DNA from: Branchiostoma floridae
Lineage: Eukaryota; Chordata; Leptocardii; Amphioxiformes; Branchiostomatidae
Length of the DNA stretch: 64,000 nt
Assembly (NCBI RefSeq): GCF_000003815.2
Contig: NC_049984.1
Location: 10,738,234 to 10,802,233, forward strand
Reading direction: 5' to 3'
The notes under the pieces: generated by a model
The model's database searches: none
What the model saw: only the letters and a program-made list of their open reading frames with translations
Told to the model about the DNA's origin: nothing
Shown here: piece after piece, positions 37,870 to 49,660 of the stretch
Numbering within the stretch: position 1 is the first letter of the stretch
Layout of the letters: each line of letters opens with the position of its first letter
Translations under genes and position numbers: made by a program

Positions 37870-38033
37870 CCACTCTACCCTTGTGCCAAATTTCAAGTGA
37901 TTCCGTCAATGAACGACGGAGTTGAATCGATTTGAAGATTTGACAGGAGAAAGAAGAAGAAAGAAGAAACATTACGAATACAATATATTTCACCATACCT
38001 ATGGTATGGCTGAAATATAAAAACACAACCTAG
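37870..38033. mobile_element. Repeat tail with GAAGAA run and CCATACC hairpin
   Basis: The sequence GACGGAGTTGAATCG, an AGAAGAAAGAAGAAA run, CATTACGAATACAATAT and the 7-bp hairpin CCATACC-TAT-GGTATGG follow one another. This looks like the conserved end of a mobile element, and together with the preceding tandem units may form one composite repeat. The family is not identified. Confidence 0.35.
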
Positions 38034-38566
38034 AAAAGAGCCACCCAGGAACGCTCCCCTTCTGTCATTAGAAGCATCATTGTCCATTCAGCACTCCTGG
38101 TGACAGTAAGTCCACGCTGAGGTGGGCCCCAAATCTTCCCATTGAATTTTAATCTGAGAACTCAGTTTTTCAGGTGGGAATTTTGCACGTGCTTCAATAA
38201 TGTGCTTGGGTGTAGAGATGAATCTTTCCATAGTTCCGTTATCATGTTGCGTTATCACTATGTTAGAAATCCGCGTGGGGAGGGGGGCGTTATGGGTTAA
38301 AACGCGTATCTAGGCAGTAAATATTAGGATTGGCAGACGTCCATACAAAACTTTGTCAGAAAATAGTTGAACTTTTTAGGCTAAGCAGTAAGCACATTTA
38401 GTCCCAGCGTACGCAGCGTAGATATTCACATGATAGAACTTTATGTACAGCAAAACATACTCCTGCAGTCAAACAAAATTGTTCGTCCGAAGATACATTA
38501 TTAGCATCACAATTCAACAATTATTTTGGCAACAGAACTATGATGCAAGAGAACACATAATCAACT
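38034..38566. other. Gene-free DNA next to the assembly gap
   Basis: No gene or repeat is recognised. Confidence 0.4.
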
Positions 38567-38666
38567 NNNNNNNNNNNNNNNNNNNNNNNNNNNNNNNNNN
38601 NNNNNNNNNNNNNNNNNNNNNNNNNNNNNNNNNNNNNNNNNNNNNNNNNNNNNNNNNNNNNNNNNN
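38567..38666. other. Assembly gap (100 N)
   Basis: Exactly 100 N, the usual placeholder for a gap of unknown size. Distances across it, and the order of left and right parts, depend on scaffolding. Confidence 0.99.
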
Positions 38667-41350
38667 AGTTACTATTCTTAGCCCATGAATTATAGTCGTA
38701 CCATATGCTCTAGTTTATATGCTAAGTTTGTGCTTGCGCCCAAAAAAAGATATCATTATGCTGAAACCATGTGCTGCACTTGATACCAGGATGCTTACTG
38801 TACATTTGGAGGCTCCTGATGCTAAGAAACGAGAAGATAGACTGTGCTGCACCTTAAAGAAACTGATTGAAACGATAAGTGTAGTAAAGACCTGATGCAT
38901 ATATGCATGACATCGACAACAAATGCTGGAGGAAGAAATTCACTTTAGCGTCAGCTCTGTAATATAGAATGAAGGTAAACGGATAGATACCGATGGCAAC
39001 ACGTTGCTGGGAGAGAGAGCCCAACTCAGTCCAACATGGCGTACAGAATCGTTCGTGTATGTCTCATCATGTCAACACATCTGTTCTACACATAACAGAC
39101 ATAACATTGTCTCCTTGGCAGCTATAACACATGTACCAATGTGTCTGATATTGTTCGTACTTGGAGAATTTTATTGTTCTCGAGTCTATCCATTCCCGTG
39201 CACTGTAAACGACCTACAGGATACACGGCCAAATCTTCTTGTACCGACACTGAAAATATCAACAAAGACTCCTGTTGTAACATTTGGACAGGTGTAATAT
39301 TTGTGTGGCTCTAGATCCGTTATCAGTAATGTTTTTGTTCTAGACGTTACCAGACTGTTTAGAACACAGATATCGTACCAGATTAAAGCGATTCCGCATA
39401 GCGATGTACACTAAGGTGTTGTTTATGTGTTTTTTGTCCCGCGACTGTTGCTTTTATTAGAAGCAATGTTATTTTGCACTTTCGCCCCGAAGAGGATTTT
39501 CTATTGACAATGCAACTGCAAAAACGTTAAACGATATTTAGGGTCCATGGGTCTTGGTTGACATTTTTGATAGCTATCAATCGTGATGTTTTTCTGTTTT
39601 ACACTTTGGGATTTGCCTTGTTCAACAGTGGTTATTTTAAAGATCCCGCCACTATTGTGTCAATAGTTATCCGTTACCACGTTCCTCCAGCGTGTTGATG
39701 AACTAGATTAGCCTGGAGTAATGTCAGGGTCGCGCTCATGCACCCAGATGTCCCACATCCTGCCATGAGCCTCTGTTGTACCCCTTTACAAATCAAGAAT
39801 TTAGCTCCGACGACGTGTTGGCGAGCTAGCTCTAAACCCGGGGCATTTTCGACCGAAGAACGACCGACGTCTTGGCGGTTACACAAGCTTCGGACGATTC
39901 AGTTTACTGTTAGCAGCTCGGACGACGTTCGCTGGCCCTGGAAGCTGCGCTTAAATTGTCCAAGAGATGCTACCATCTCATGGGGGATATATAATCATTA
40001 GTGTTGGATAGACGTTGCCCGAGCCCCGTCCAAATTGTCGAGGGGCTGATTTTCAGCGATAAATACAGCCGATGCTCGGGCGAGTTCTGACCAATCTAAA
40101 AATTCGGCTGGCGCTTGTATGAATTGTAAAGCCGACTTTATGACGAACCCGCGACTAATATTGCTGAAATCGCAGTTTATTTGGGTCACAATGTTATTAT
40201 CGGATAATATGTTGGAAACCATTAAAACTGCTTTTCTTGCAGAACAAGAGCTATCAAGCACCCTCAGTGTGACCTTCGTGACCATAGCATGTCCAGAACA
40301 CGAGATATCAAAACCAGACGTTCTGCTGCAGTGACGAAAGTCGCCAGGTTGCCCAAAAGTCATTTTTGATAGGACAAGGGTTCGTCAAGCACTAATCAAA
40401 TATCGAATTCAATGACAATTAATTCATAGCAAGCACACTAACGCACTAAGAAATAGCCTTCTTGTCTAAGGCAATAAAAAAGAAATAGTTTCAGCCGTCT
40501 TAAAAACACATGTAAGTGACTCCATAACGCGGTTCGACCATTCCGTCGCCCTCCCCACTTCAGTCAGAGATCTGGCACACACCGGCTGCGGTTGGTTCGG
40601 CAAACACTCGTAACCTCCATTCTTCATCGATTTATTGACATCCATATTTTCGCCGTGGAGAACATGTCTGAACAAATATTTGAGCCGTCCCATACAGCCT
40701 GCCCTGGTTGTCTGGACTAATATTGGGACATGTTGTACATGGCGTAAAATGTGCCGGACACACCGTTATCACCGTGCACTTCTCGTGTGGTACTGAGAAA
40801 GCTAGCCTGTGGTACACAATCTCTCACTGACGGGGGCTTATCGTTCCTTCTCACCAAGACCAGTGGAGCAGCTGATAAAAACTTTAAATTTAGTAAGCTA
40901 CTGACAGAGCAGTGTGTTTGCAGACATACATCTAAGACATCTACACTGAGAATGGTGGTTTCCGTCTTGTATTTACGCACCGTCAGTAAACGCATCTAGG
41001 ATTTGGTTCTGACTGTGGTATACCTATTTATATATCACTCACTTTCCACTGTAGGCTTTCCACTGAACGACCAAAGATTTGACAAACTCTTATAACGGTA
41101 TGTGTTGATGTGACAGCCCTATCTTCCCCCTTTCCTCTACAAGACAAAAATTGGATTTGGATTGTTTGATTTCATAACGTGAACATGGTGTGAGACATCA
41201 GTATGATTCAAACACCACTACAATACACACAAAATGTTAAAAATATTCTCTACGTATGAAATTTCTTGGGCAGTGCTGTATGTCCTGTATTGAGAGGAAA
41301 CACTGAGAACACTCGAATGTGCATCGGGTCCATCCACAACACGTTATGCT
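38667..41350. other. Gene-free CpG-retaining DNA with one intact small frame
   Basis: No family is recognised. It contains the 121-codon ATG-initiated frame listed separately at 39,998-40,363. Confidence 0.4.
39998..40363 (-). other. Uncharacterised 121-codon ATG-initiated open frame
   Basis: A single-exon frame with a real ATG in an acceptable context (TCAAAAATGA), ending in TAA. The composition is balanced and protein-like in its second half (for example FVIKSALQFIQAPAEFLDW), but no domain is recognised. An upstream in-frame TGA lies close to the ATG. A frame of this length can occur by chance in 64 kb. Confidence 0.2.
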
Positions 41351-41352
41351 CA

Positions 41353-41389
41353 AATGTTGAAGAAACTTAGACTAAGTTTCTTCAACATT
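41353..41389. repeat. Perfect 18-bp hairpin with one-base loop
   Basis: AATGTTGAAGAAACTTAG is followed by a single A and then its exact complement. A third partial copy, AATGTTGAAGAAA, begins at 41407. Confidence 0.85.
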
Positions 41390-41429
41390 ACACCACAATA
41401 TAATTAAATGTTGAAGAAATCTAGAGACT

Positions 41430-41640
41430 CGTGAGAAAATGAGTACCTAGCTCCGGTATATAGGGACGTCCTCCCAAATGGGAACTGGAGGTCCCTTGTT
41501 TGCGGAGAGCACGTTAAAGAACCCACCACACTCACGGCAAAAAGAGTAGGGGTCCTTCCCGGTGTGAGTAGATCCTTACAGTCTGGTCTTAGGTTTGACA
41601 TCTTGATTTTCATATCAATCCTTCCACAAATGTGATAAAT
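41430..41640 (+). mobile_element. SINE tail fragment
   Basis: It lacks a tRNA head. It shares GAGTACCTAGCTCCGG, TAGGGGTCC, CCCGGTGTGAGTAG, TACAGTCTGGTC and TCAATCCTTCCACAAATG with the copy at 32.2-32.45 kb, in the same order and orientation. Truncated at the 5' end. Confidence 0.55.
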
Positions 41641-42668
41641 CTCGATAAAGAACAAAAGAACAGCTGAACCGCATGGATTATGGCAGAATGAAATAGTTAG
41701 GTACAAAAAAAAATTTAATTGCAAGATGAGGTAAGGTACTTCAAAGTATCGATAAACTGCAGACCATCAAAAGTCGTGTACAAACACTCTAATACTAAAA
41801 CTGTCGGGAGGGCAACACGACAGAACACGACCCGCCACCGGGAGCCTGGTGAGGCCCGTCGGTCATGGAGGTTCTACGAGCGGGTGTACCAGCCATTTCT
41901 TCATGTAACAAACTGGTGTATACACAACCATCAAGTCTTTAATTAAGTCTTTACTTCGGCTTCTTTGAAAAGCAAGAGTTAATCATATGGACTAATATGA
42001 CGCGATGACCTTTGTGTTATGATCCGGAGAACGGAATAATGAGAGTCTGTTGCCCAGACGAGAGGACCGGGGAGGCGTCCGGCAGACAGGCAGTGATATG
42101 ATTGATCGATATGCCCGTAAAGACAGCTCCGGGGTAGGAATCCGCGCAGACCCGACACATTTTTCACACACAACTTGATGCTCAACTTTGGTCTACAAAC
42201 TGGGTCCTTAACTCGAATTAATCGCCGACGTACTCAAGATGCTGTCGCTTGTTAGACTTTGGCACGAGTCCGTTCTGAACGTGAGGAAAAAAATAGGTGA
42301 CATTCTTTGTGATTTTACTGTTACATTGCTCCAAGCGACAAAGGCGCAGCATTGTGCTGGGTAATTTGCTGGTGACCTTTTTGCTCCCAAGCCTCATTAT
42401 TGTCGGAAAGTTGTGCGCGGGACCAAACCATATCTGACATGTGCATCTACACACCTGACTTGTAACCGGACAAAATCCTTGTTTGTTCCGTTCATGTAGG
42501 AAGCAAACAATTTCAGGCTAGATGTGGCCGCACACAGTGGTTATCTTCATGCTCAGAATGCTGTGATTGTTGACGAAGTGTCGCGACCCCCTGCACCCTC
42601 CCCCACCCTCCAGCCAGCAGTTTCCACCTCTGAACACCAGCAAAGGGCTTTCTGTTCTCCTCGACTCA

Positions 42669-43490
42669 TTAGGACGTATCAAAGACCCACCAAAAATCAA
42701 CTCGGTGATGATTAGCATTTCTATGTCTTGAGGCGACGAACTTTTCATATCCATTGTGTGGTAGAGTATATATTACACGACAAGTGACATGAAAGGACAC
42801 AAAAGTACGGCAATAAATCATGACAGGTCTGCTCGGAGGATGACCTTTTCGAAATATTGGCTGAAATCTAAGTCCATGGCGAGCATGTATCGTATTAGGG
42901 AGGGTATAAAAACACAAGGAAAACATCCAAAGAACAGCCAAGGGTCGCGTGAGGAATCTGATATATCCTGATTGGGCACGAGAAGACATACGAGCGAGTC
43001 TGATACTCGGCGGTCGGTGTGCTTTGTACAATTGATAGCACATTGTGTGGAGGAGACAAACTAACATTACAGGCCTTGTGTACAGACAGGGAAACAGCGC
43101 ACGGTCTGTGGGGTAGAACGGACTGGAAACCCGCCCCGGAGTAAAAGCTGTTGTCAGGTAAAACAGGACCAAGGTGTGAGGGGTGGGAACGTACGGCGGG
43201 GTCTCGGTAGAACGGCAACAATCCAGCCATTGAGGGGTTGGGGAGGGGGGCAGCCTGCTGGGTGATATATGGTCGTGTCTGGGACTGTTCATGTACACGG
43301 CGGGACCCTGACCCTTGCCACGGGCTGTAAGCCATGTCCAACACATGTTGGGTTGGTTCAGGACCCAGGGTCTGTCCCACGGAGCCGACTGGAGCTCATG
43401 CTGCTTCAGCAAGGCTTCCCCTCTCCACGGCTCGGGCCTGCACAGAACAGACGACTGTGTTCTTTCTACACCCAGTCCGTAACAACACAA
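42669..43490 (-). other. Uncharacterised overlapping open frames (273 and 161 codons)
   Basis: Two minus-strand frames are open together. The longer spans the whole interval; the other spans 43380-42895 and includes an internal ATG reading MAYSPWQGSGSRR. The shorter frame is Pro/Ser/Gln-rich (for example LPNPSMAGLLPFYRDP) and looks somewhat more protein-like. The strand is C-rich and low in stops, which explains joint openness. No domain is recognised and no clear splice partner is seen. Confidence 0.2.
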
Positions 43491-46400
43491 CTACAGGCCT
43501 TGTACTTACACATATTACCGTTTCATAGGTCACGGGGGAACAACAAATGAGGGTCTGGGGTAGTGAGGAGGTCTCGGACTAGTCCTCGTGTGTTCTCGCG
43601 AGACTAGCAGGCTCCACCAGGTGGCGGCAGGTCCAGGCAGGTGGAGGACAGGATGTTGTGTACACTGACAACAGGCCTGTCTGTCAGTCGGCTGCTAAAT
43701 GGGGGTGAACGTGGCCTGGGGACAGACGCCGCATGGTGGACGGGACGGAAAATAGTTTACATGTGGCGTGGAGAACTCAAGCAGTCATTACCAACTTAAC
43801 CACGCTGCGTGAAATCACCGACTTCCCACCGAAACAAATTTGTAGTGTGGTACACATAGCGTTAGCCTCAGGAGACACAGGAGACATCTCGTGTGAAGTT
43901 AAATTGCGTGCTCAACTTGTACAAATGGCACTCAAATTCTTCCGAAACGATGACAAACTGAAAACATACACTCGTGTCACATCCCCCTGATCTAGTACAG
44001 ATCATACCAATGTATGCTGATCATGAGAAACGGCACTCTTGCTTTCATAGTGTTGGCCTTCAGCTGGAGAAAACCCTATGCTTTGGCATTATATAATACA
44101 CATGTATGGTCCTACACTAATGCTGTGTTCTAACCTACATGTGTGACGTTTTCTTATAAGTGCGCGCTGAAGCTGCTCGGACCAGGCCCCCGACACAGAT
44201 AGGCGACATCAGCATGGTCCCCATCAGCGGGGAAAACGGCAATGAGACGCGATGAGTGCCGAATTATTTCGAGACCCAAGGCACTGACACTCATCTTGTT
44301 CTTCATACCTACAAGGTTTGTCTAAATATGTACCCGATTTCCAGGCCGTAGGGCTATCTATACCGCAGCAGACAGGGTGACGGAAGCACTTATAGCAGTG
44401 ATCTGAGTGCAGAATTAGTCAACTTTCGCAGGCGCCTCTCCGCCCTGCATTCCGCATACCACTTCCCTTTTGAGACATCATTAGTCGTGACTTTGGCCTT
44501 GCCCGCGGCCCCGCTGACCCTTCGTGCCGGCCAGGCGCCGTGTGTCCTGTCGAGTCGCCGCCAGACCGACCTGGCACGAGACGGTACATCTACCCTCATT
44601 CTGCTCTTCGTGAAACGAAGACGTTTCACTCTCAGGACATGAGCTGTAGCTCACGGAAAATCGCTGGTGACAGAGACATCCAGAAGTCAGACAACTGTTG
44701 AAAGTGTACATTCCCCCTCTGACAAGAACAGTTACAGTCGCTCCAAGCGACCCTGAGTAAACTCCAAGTTTTAAAAGGGCAAGGTAAAGCAATGGCAATG
44801 ACCTTGCCTTTGATTTCTGAGAAGTTACGAAGGTGCCGAGATTGACGATGCCGAACGTGGTGAACACTGATTGTATGCGCACATGATGATGGACGACTGG
44901 GTGTCACGGGGAGAAAGGTGGTCCGGGGTCTCAAACGTGGGGTCAAACTGTCGCAGGTCAGGGCGGACCGGTCGAAATCTCGCAACAATCGATGATCTTT
45001 TGCAGCCTCCTGACGACGTACAGATGTTGATGATGACGTCGTGAATTGTCATTGATTACGTGTTTATGCTTGGAAAATTATTTTTACTTAAAGGAAATTT
45101 CTAGTATGACCAGCCCTACTACACTAATCGCTATGCAGAGCGTGGGCGCTTAAAGATGATTGACTTTCTCTTTAAGTAACGTTGATATTTTCTGGCTTCA
45201 TTACAATATTTAAGAGGAAGTTTATGCTGTTTCTATGGACACCATAACGTCCGTAATATTTCATCGACCCCCGCATATCAATGCGCACGTCAGTTTTACA
45301 ACTCGCATATTAAAACTTGTCAAAATAGCCACTCCAGAGGTCCGCTGATTCTAAATTTGCACCCACGTACTGGAGACGCTGGCTCTCTCGTTACGGTTCT
45401 GCCGATCAATCCCCGGACTCGTGGTAGTCATTCTCAACCACTCAATCATTATCATGCCAAATCCTTGAAAAGCTGACTCGACGACTGGGCCTGAGATCGA
45501 ACGCGCAATCAAGGTCGTCCCCCGCCAGAATTTTCGATCACGTCCCGGCAAATGGTTGAACGAGTTTACATATGTTCTGCACTCTGACGTGTGCGCGGGG
45601 CTAACAACGGACGGCAAAATCCAATATCAGCAAATCCCCGCTTTACGGAATAATGCTAATGAAAATGATATTTCACGCTCGCCGCTGTAATCTCACCGAA
45701 TCGGTGTTGAGCAGAAAATGGCCTTTTATCGCAGCCACCAAAAGGTCGCGGGATCAATGTACGTAATAATGCCGGCCAGAGAGCCGGGCGCATCGCCTAC
45801 AATAGGCTGGAATTGTCGGTTAGACTTGACGTGTAGGACCGCCAATAAAACGTAACACAAGCAGACAGGTCGTGATATGATTTGCAGTTCTAGTTTGACA
45901 ACCCAGTGCGCGGCTCTAGCAATCTTAGATCGGCACAAAGTTTATGAATATGCGATCACCGGCATAGTTCTGTCTCGCTCAGGTGGTCAGTCTATCTGCA
46001 TGCAAACTATAGTAAATGCAAGTTTTGTCGCCACAGTCCACCTTTATATACTAAGAAAGGCAGCACATAACGCTTCTGCGGTTGGTTTTGATAGTCGACA
46101 GTGTGGGGAGGGTTACTGGATACTTCAAGCGAAAAGGACAGTCAGACGAACAATATTGAATCAAGCCGGGCCTGTGGTTAGGTCAATTTGCCAATCTGTC
46201 CGAGTTGTTTTACACGCTATGGTCATGTACACAAAGTAAACCCTGCAGCTTCCATTGTTCCGTTTCTTCTCCTTGCCGCACAAATCTTGTTCCAGCATTT
46301 ACAAGTATTCATTTGGACGGGAGTAATAAGAATCATTCTGATAATAAGACTTTCAATTGGCACTAAATTTTCATTGCTCATTGTAAACAAACCGTTATGG

Positions 46401-46975
46401 GCCAAAAGCTGACATTGTAAAAGATGAGACAGCCAAAAGCTGTCTGTAGAGTTAAGAAAGATTACGTTCAAGTTTGACAATAGCCTAACGGTAAGGCATA
46501 ATTTATTGTCCTTATGAATTGCACTCTTTCACCACAGTACCTATTGCGGAGTATCACGTTACCTGCGGATTTATAAATGATCCACTTGGTTGACCAACAA
46601 TTCGACATATGCGGTGCGGCTGTAAACACTTCAACGTCGCCCTAACAAAACCTAATAATTGCGTTTAATAGTATGATTAACTTTTAAACGACTAACAGCG
46701 ACATGAGTTGAGAAGAACAGAGAAAAAAACGTTGCAACGAGATATAAGATTTGGTTTTATTTTTTTTCCATTTGGTTCGACAGTTACTAGTAGTACTAGT
46801 ATGTATAACTGTCATACTAATGTACTAGTGGTACCTTTTGCGGGTATCATTCAAAACAGATCTGAATCTAATTAAAGTCGACGGGGTAATTTACCCAGAG
46901 TAAAATGCAATCCAGCGATTTAATGTGGACGTTTCCATTTTGAAAGTCAGTTCACTTGACGTGATGCTTCAGACC
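43491..46975. other. Gene-free CpG-retaining DNA
   Basis: No exon is recognised. Short AT-rich palindromic clusters of ACTAGT occur at about 46,785-46,830. Open frames up to 133 codons occur without family resemblance. Confidence 0.4.
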
Positions 46976-47228
46976 TTAAGGCCCCCTCTCAACATTGACG
47001 TGCGGCACGCTTGCGGCATTGCTGCGTTCGGAAGATGCTCTACGAATTTCAGAGATAAAGAACGAATTTCTTACTTGTTGTATATGTTGTCGTCTTTTAT
47101 GTTATACTTTTACGTATTGCGCAATATCTGAATCATAAAAAATCGAAGAAAATAACAAAACAGTGACGCAGTGAACGAACGCAGCAATGCCGCAAGCGTG
47201 CCGCACGTCAAGTGAGAGGGGGCCTTAA
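46976..47228. mobile_element. TTAA-flanked inverted-repeat element (piggyBac- or Kolobok-like MITE)
   Basis: TTAA occurs at both ends (46976-46979 and 47225-47228). Inside lie inverted repeats of about 55 bp, starting GGCCCCCTCTCA and including TTGACGTGCGGCACGC and TTGCGGCATTGCTGCG. TTAA target duplications mark piggyBac and Kolobok transposons. The middle is short and non-coding, so this is a non-autonomous copy. Confidence 0.7.
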
Positions 47229-48319
47229 GGTCACCGGCTTTAGTCGGGGAGACGTCAATGTACTTGATAGTAGACTAGGTGAAAGATCATGTGGATATTC
47301 TTATCACAAGTTCCCTCTCACAAACACGGCCTGGAAGCGATTTTGTATGACGACTTGAGACCTTTCTTTTTTTAAATACATTTTCAGATACTAGACTTTG
47401 TAAATAATAACCAATGTTCCAAATATACCCCTCCTACAGCTCTTTGTCCAAGTGTTTCCCCAAACCTGCCCAATTAGCACATAGGACGGAAGGATAAACA
47501 GGTTTGCACTTACAGGACGTGTCTAAATCCTATAGAGTTAAAGACAAGCGCTGTTGTTACAACAAATATCCCTGAGTTGTCACCGTACATGGACAGCGAA
47601 GGAACTTCATAAAACGGAGGGGGACCAAGTGACTGAAAGTTAGTGAAACTTAACACTACCGTCAAACTAGTCTTAGACCAAATTCTCAAAATATATGTTG
47701 ACTGGAACTGATGACCAAGATTAGACATGCATGTATTCCAGAAGGCCGATACTTGTTGGTTATTCTAGTAGGTCAAGAATTGATGTGAAAGAAACGAATT
47801 ATCTGCAAGGCTGTTGCTGGAGATAGTAGACATGGTACGACAGTAAAGCACACGGTACCATTACTGGCGCTAGCTGTGTATGTCTTACTGGAAGTCCAAG
47901 AATACAGTATTATTTTCATAAATATTATTTGTCGGCGAAAACTGCAACGTTATTTTCAAGGAAACGATAATTATGCAAGGATTTGGTTTAAGTTTAACGG
48001 CGTGTATTTCCCTTCAGTTGTGTTGTACTCTACCGTAAGAGGGGGGTGTTGAGCGACAGTTGAAACCTGACGCCGTTAGGACAGGTGCATCCGCGTATAT
48101 ACACACCGCACCCCGGCACACTCCTGCATTTACCCGGGATGGCAAGGCGTGCAAATGGACGGCAGTGTGGCATTGTGCCACAACAAGTGCTAAGCGGGAG
48201 GTTACAAAGTATAGAGTTCTCCCCGCCCATTGTACCAACAGATTATCTGACACGCACCTGACTAGACCTACACTACACAAAACCTTCCCCGCAACATCGC
48301 ACAACAAAACACACCTCTC
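47229..48319. other. Gene-free DNA downstream of the Irx 3' end
   Basis: No exon is recognised. A 97-codon minus-strand frame at 48,014-48,307 has no family resemblance. Confidence 0.4.
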
Positions 48320-48341
48320 TCGGTTACATGTAACGTATACA

Positions 48342-48347
48342 TTTATT
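48342..48347 (-). terminator. Candidate distal polyadenylation signal AATAAA for Irx
   Basis: AATAAA on the minus strand, followed 30-60 nt downstream by a GT-rich tract. A perfect 12-bp palindrome, GTTACATGTAAC, sits between them at 48323-48334. Confidence 0.4.
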
Positions 48348-48890
48348 TGTGTTGGAATTTACACAAAACTCAGTTAAAGAATGGAAAATAGCAGCATACG
48401 ATACATCGGTACACCTGTTTAGATGTATAGATCACACTGCTTAGCCTTTGTAGGCGTCTCTAGCCTGACGGTTGGTTTAGACTGGGGCTGTGTAACGCTA
48501 TCTAAGCATGTCGGTCCGGCGGGTGGACTCACCACTAGAACCGGAAACGTACGGTACACTACACTCCCCCCACACCGACTCGTACAAAACACATCAAACC
48601 TGTTCATATCTCACACATCATCAAATTAAACTCAGCTAGAAAAAAATCCACACAACGATTCAAATCCACGAGTGTAAAAGCACCCCACAATATATATTTA
48701 TAAATCTCATGTCGTGAATTATCACTATACACAGTACGAGTATACGTTACATATAGAGTTGGTCCTCATTATGCTTATATATATATAAACAAAATATACA
48801 ATATACAACAAATACAAAATCTTTAAATATTCATACGGAAGCGATGTGTATTTTCAATCTTTCCTCTTTGGTGTTTTTACATGTTATCTT

Positions 48891-48896
48891 TTTATT
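48891..48896 (-). terminator. Candidate proximal polyadenylation signal AATAAA for Irx
   Basis: AATAAA on the minus strand about 700 nt after the exon 6 stop. It would give a shorter 3' UTR. The downstream GT-rich element is weaker than at the distal signal. Confidence 0.25.
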
Positions 48897-49598
48897 TCTT
48901 CGATTTGATTCTTCCTGTATTTTTCTGTTAGCGATTCGAGGTCCCTGTGTAGGGATCGTGAGCCACAGTGGATCATAAATCTGTACTCCACACATCATTG
49001 ACTCTGTAGCCACGGCGGACCTATCAATCTGATTCCCCGAGAATTTCTGTCCGTGCTTGGTTGAACAACAGCAGATCGAGCAGCAAATACAGCACTAGCG
49101 ACATGCACACAAGACTTCACATTCAAAAAGCACCCGCAAACGAGTTTTCTCTCAGCGTGTGTGCCAACCCAACAGAGGTAGTCCGGAATTTTACATAAGA
49201 CCACTGCGGTAAAACGGGGAATAAATATCCTAACGAAAACATAAGGAAACCAATGTGTTTACACAAGCTTCTAATACAAGAAATCCACAAAATAATTGCG
49301 CTATTGCTTGTTTGGTGTCTGTGACAAGTGTGGCAGGTTGGAAACAAACTTGCCGTAGTAACGACATTGAGTTTGTGGTACCCGTTCTTCTGTAACGCAC
49401 CCAGTGGGACACACAATCGGCGCTTAATATGTAACAAATATATAGAAATAACCTTTCGGCTTGAAGTGGGGGTGACGGCGGGGCGAAGGGCGGCGAGACC
49501 CCGTAGGGACGGGGAGGAGTGTCCGTTTAGTGTGCCCTGTGTGGTTCCCTATGGGGTCTACTAGGCTGCGTGGCTGTGGTACTATCTGGAGAGGCTTG

Positions 49599-49660
49599 TT
49601 AGCGCCATGGCTGCCACGAACTCTCTCGGCCGAGACTGCCCCGGGACGCCGTCACTTGAC
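49599..49660 (-). CDS. Irx: Irx coding exon 6 (short terminal exon)
   Basis: The first good acceptor that continues the phase after exon 5 is TTTTGTGTAG at 49661-49670. It completes a Gly codon and encodes [19 protein letters not shown] before a TAA at 49601-49599. The intron is 1,429 bp, much longer than the other four. The exon lies in a GC-rich patch and the other two frames stop quickly, which favours it. The sequence is too short for homology to settle it, so the exact end remains a model. Confidence 0.6.

Larger units (their letters stand above)
48320..49598 (-). other. Irx: Probable 3' UTR of Irx
   Basis: No open frame of interest follows the exon 6 stop. Two AATAAA signals lie on the minus strand, at 48896-48891 and 48347-48342. 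The second is followed by a GT-rich stretch at about 48285-48315, the usual arrangement at a cleavage site, so the longer 3' UTR of about 1.27 kb is preferred. The end at 48320 is an estimate. Confidence 0.45.
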
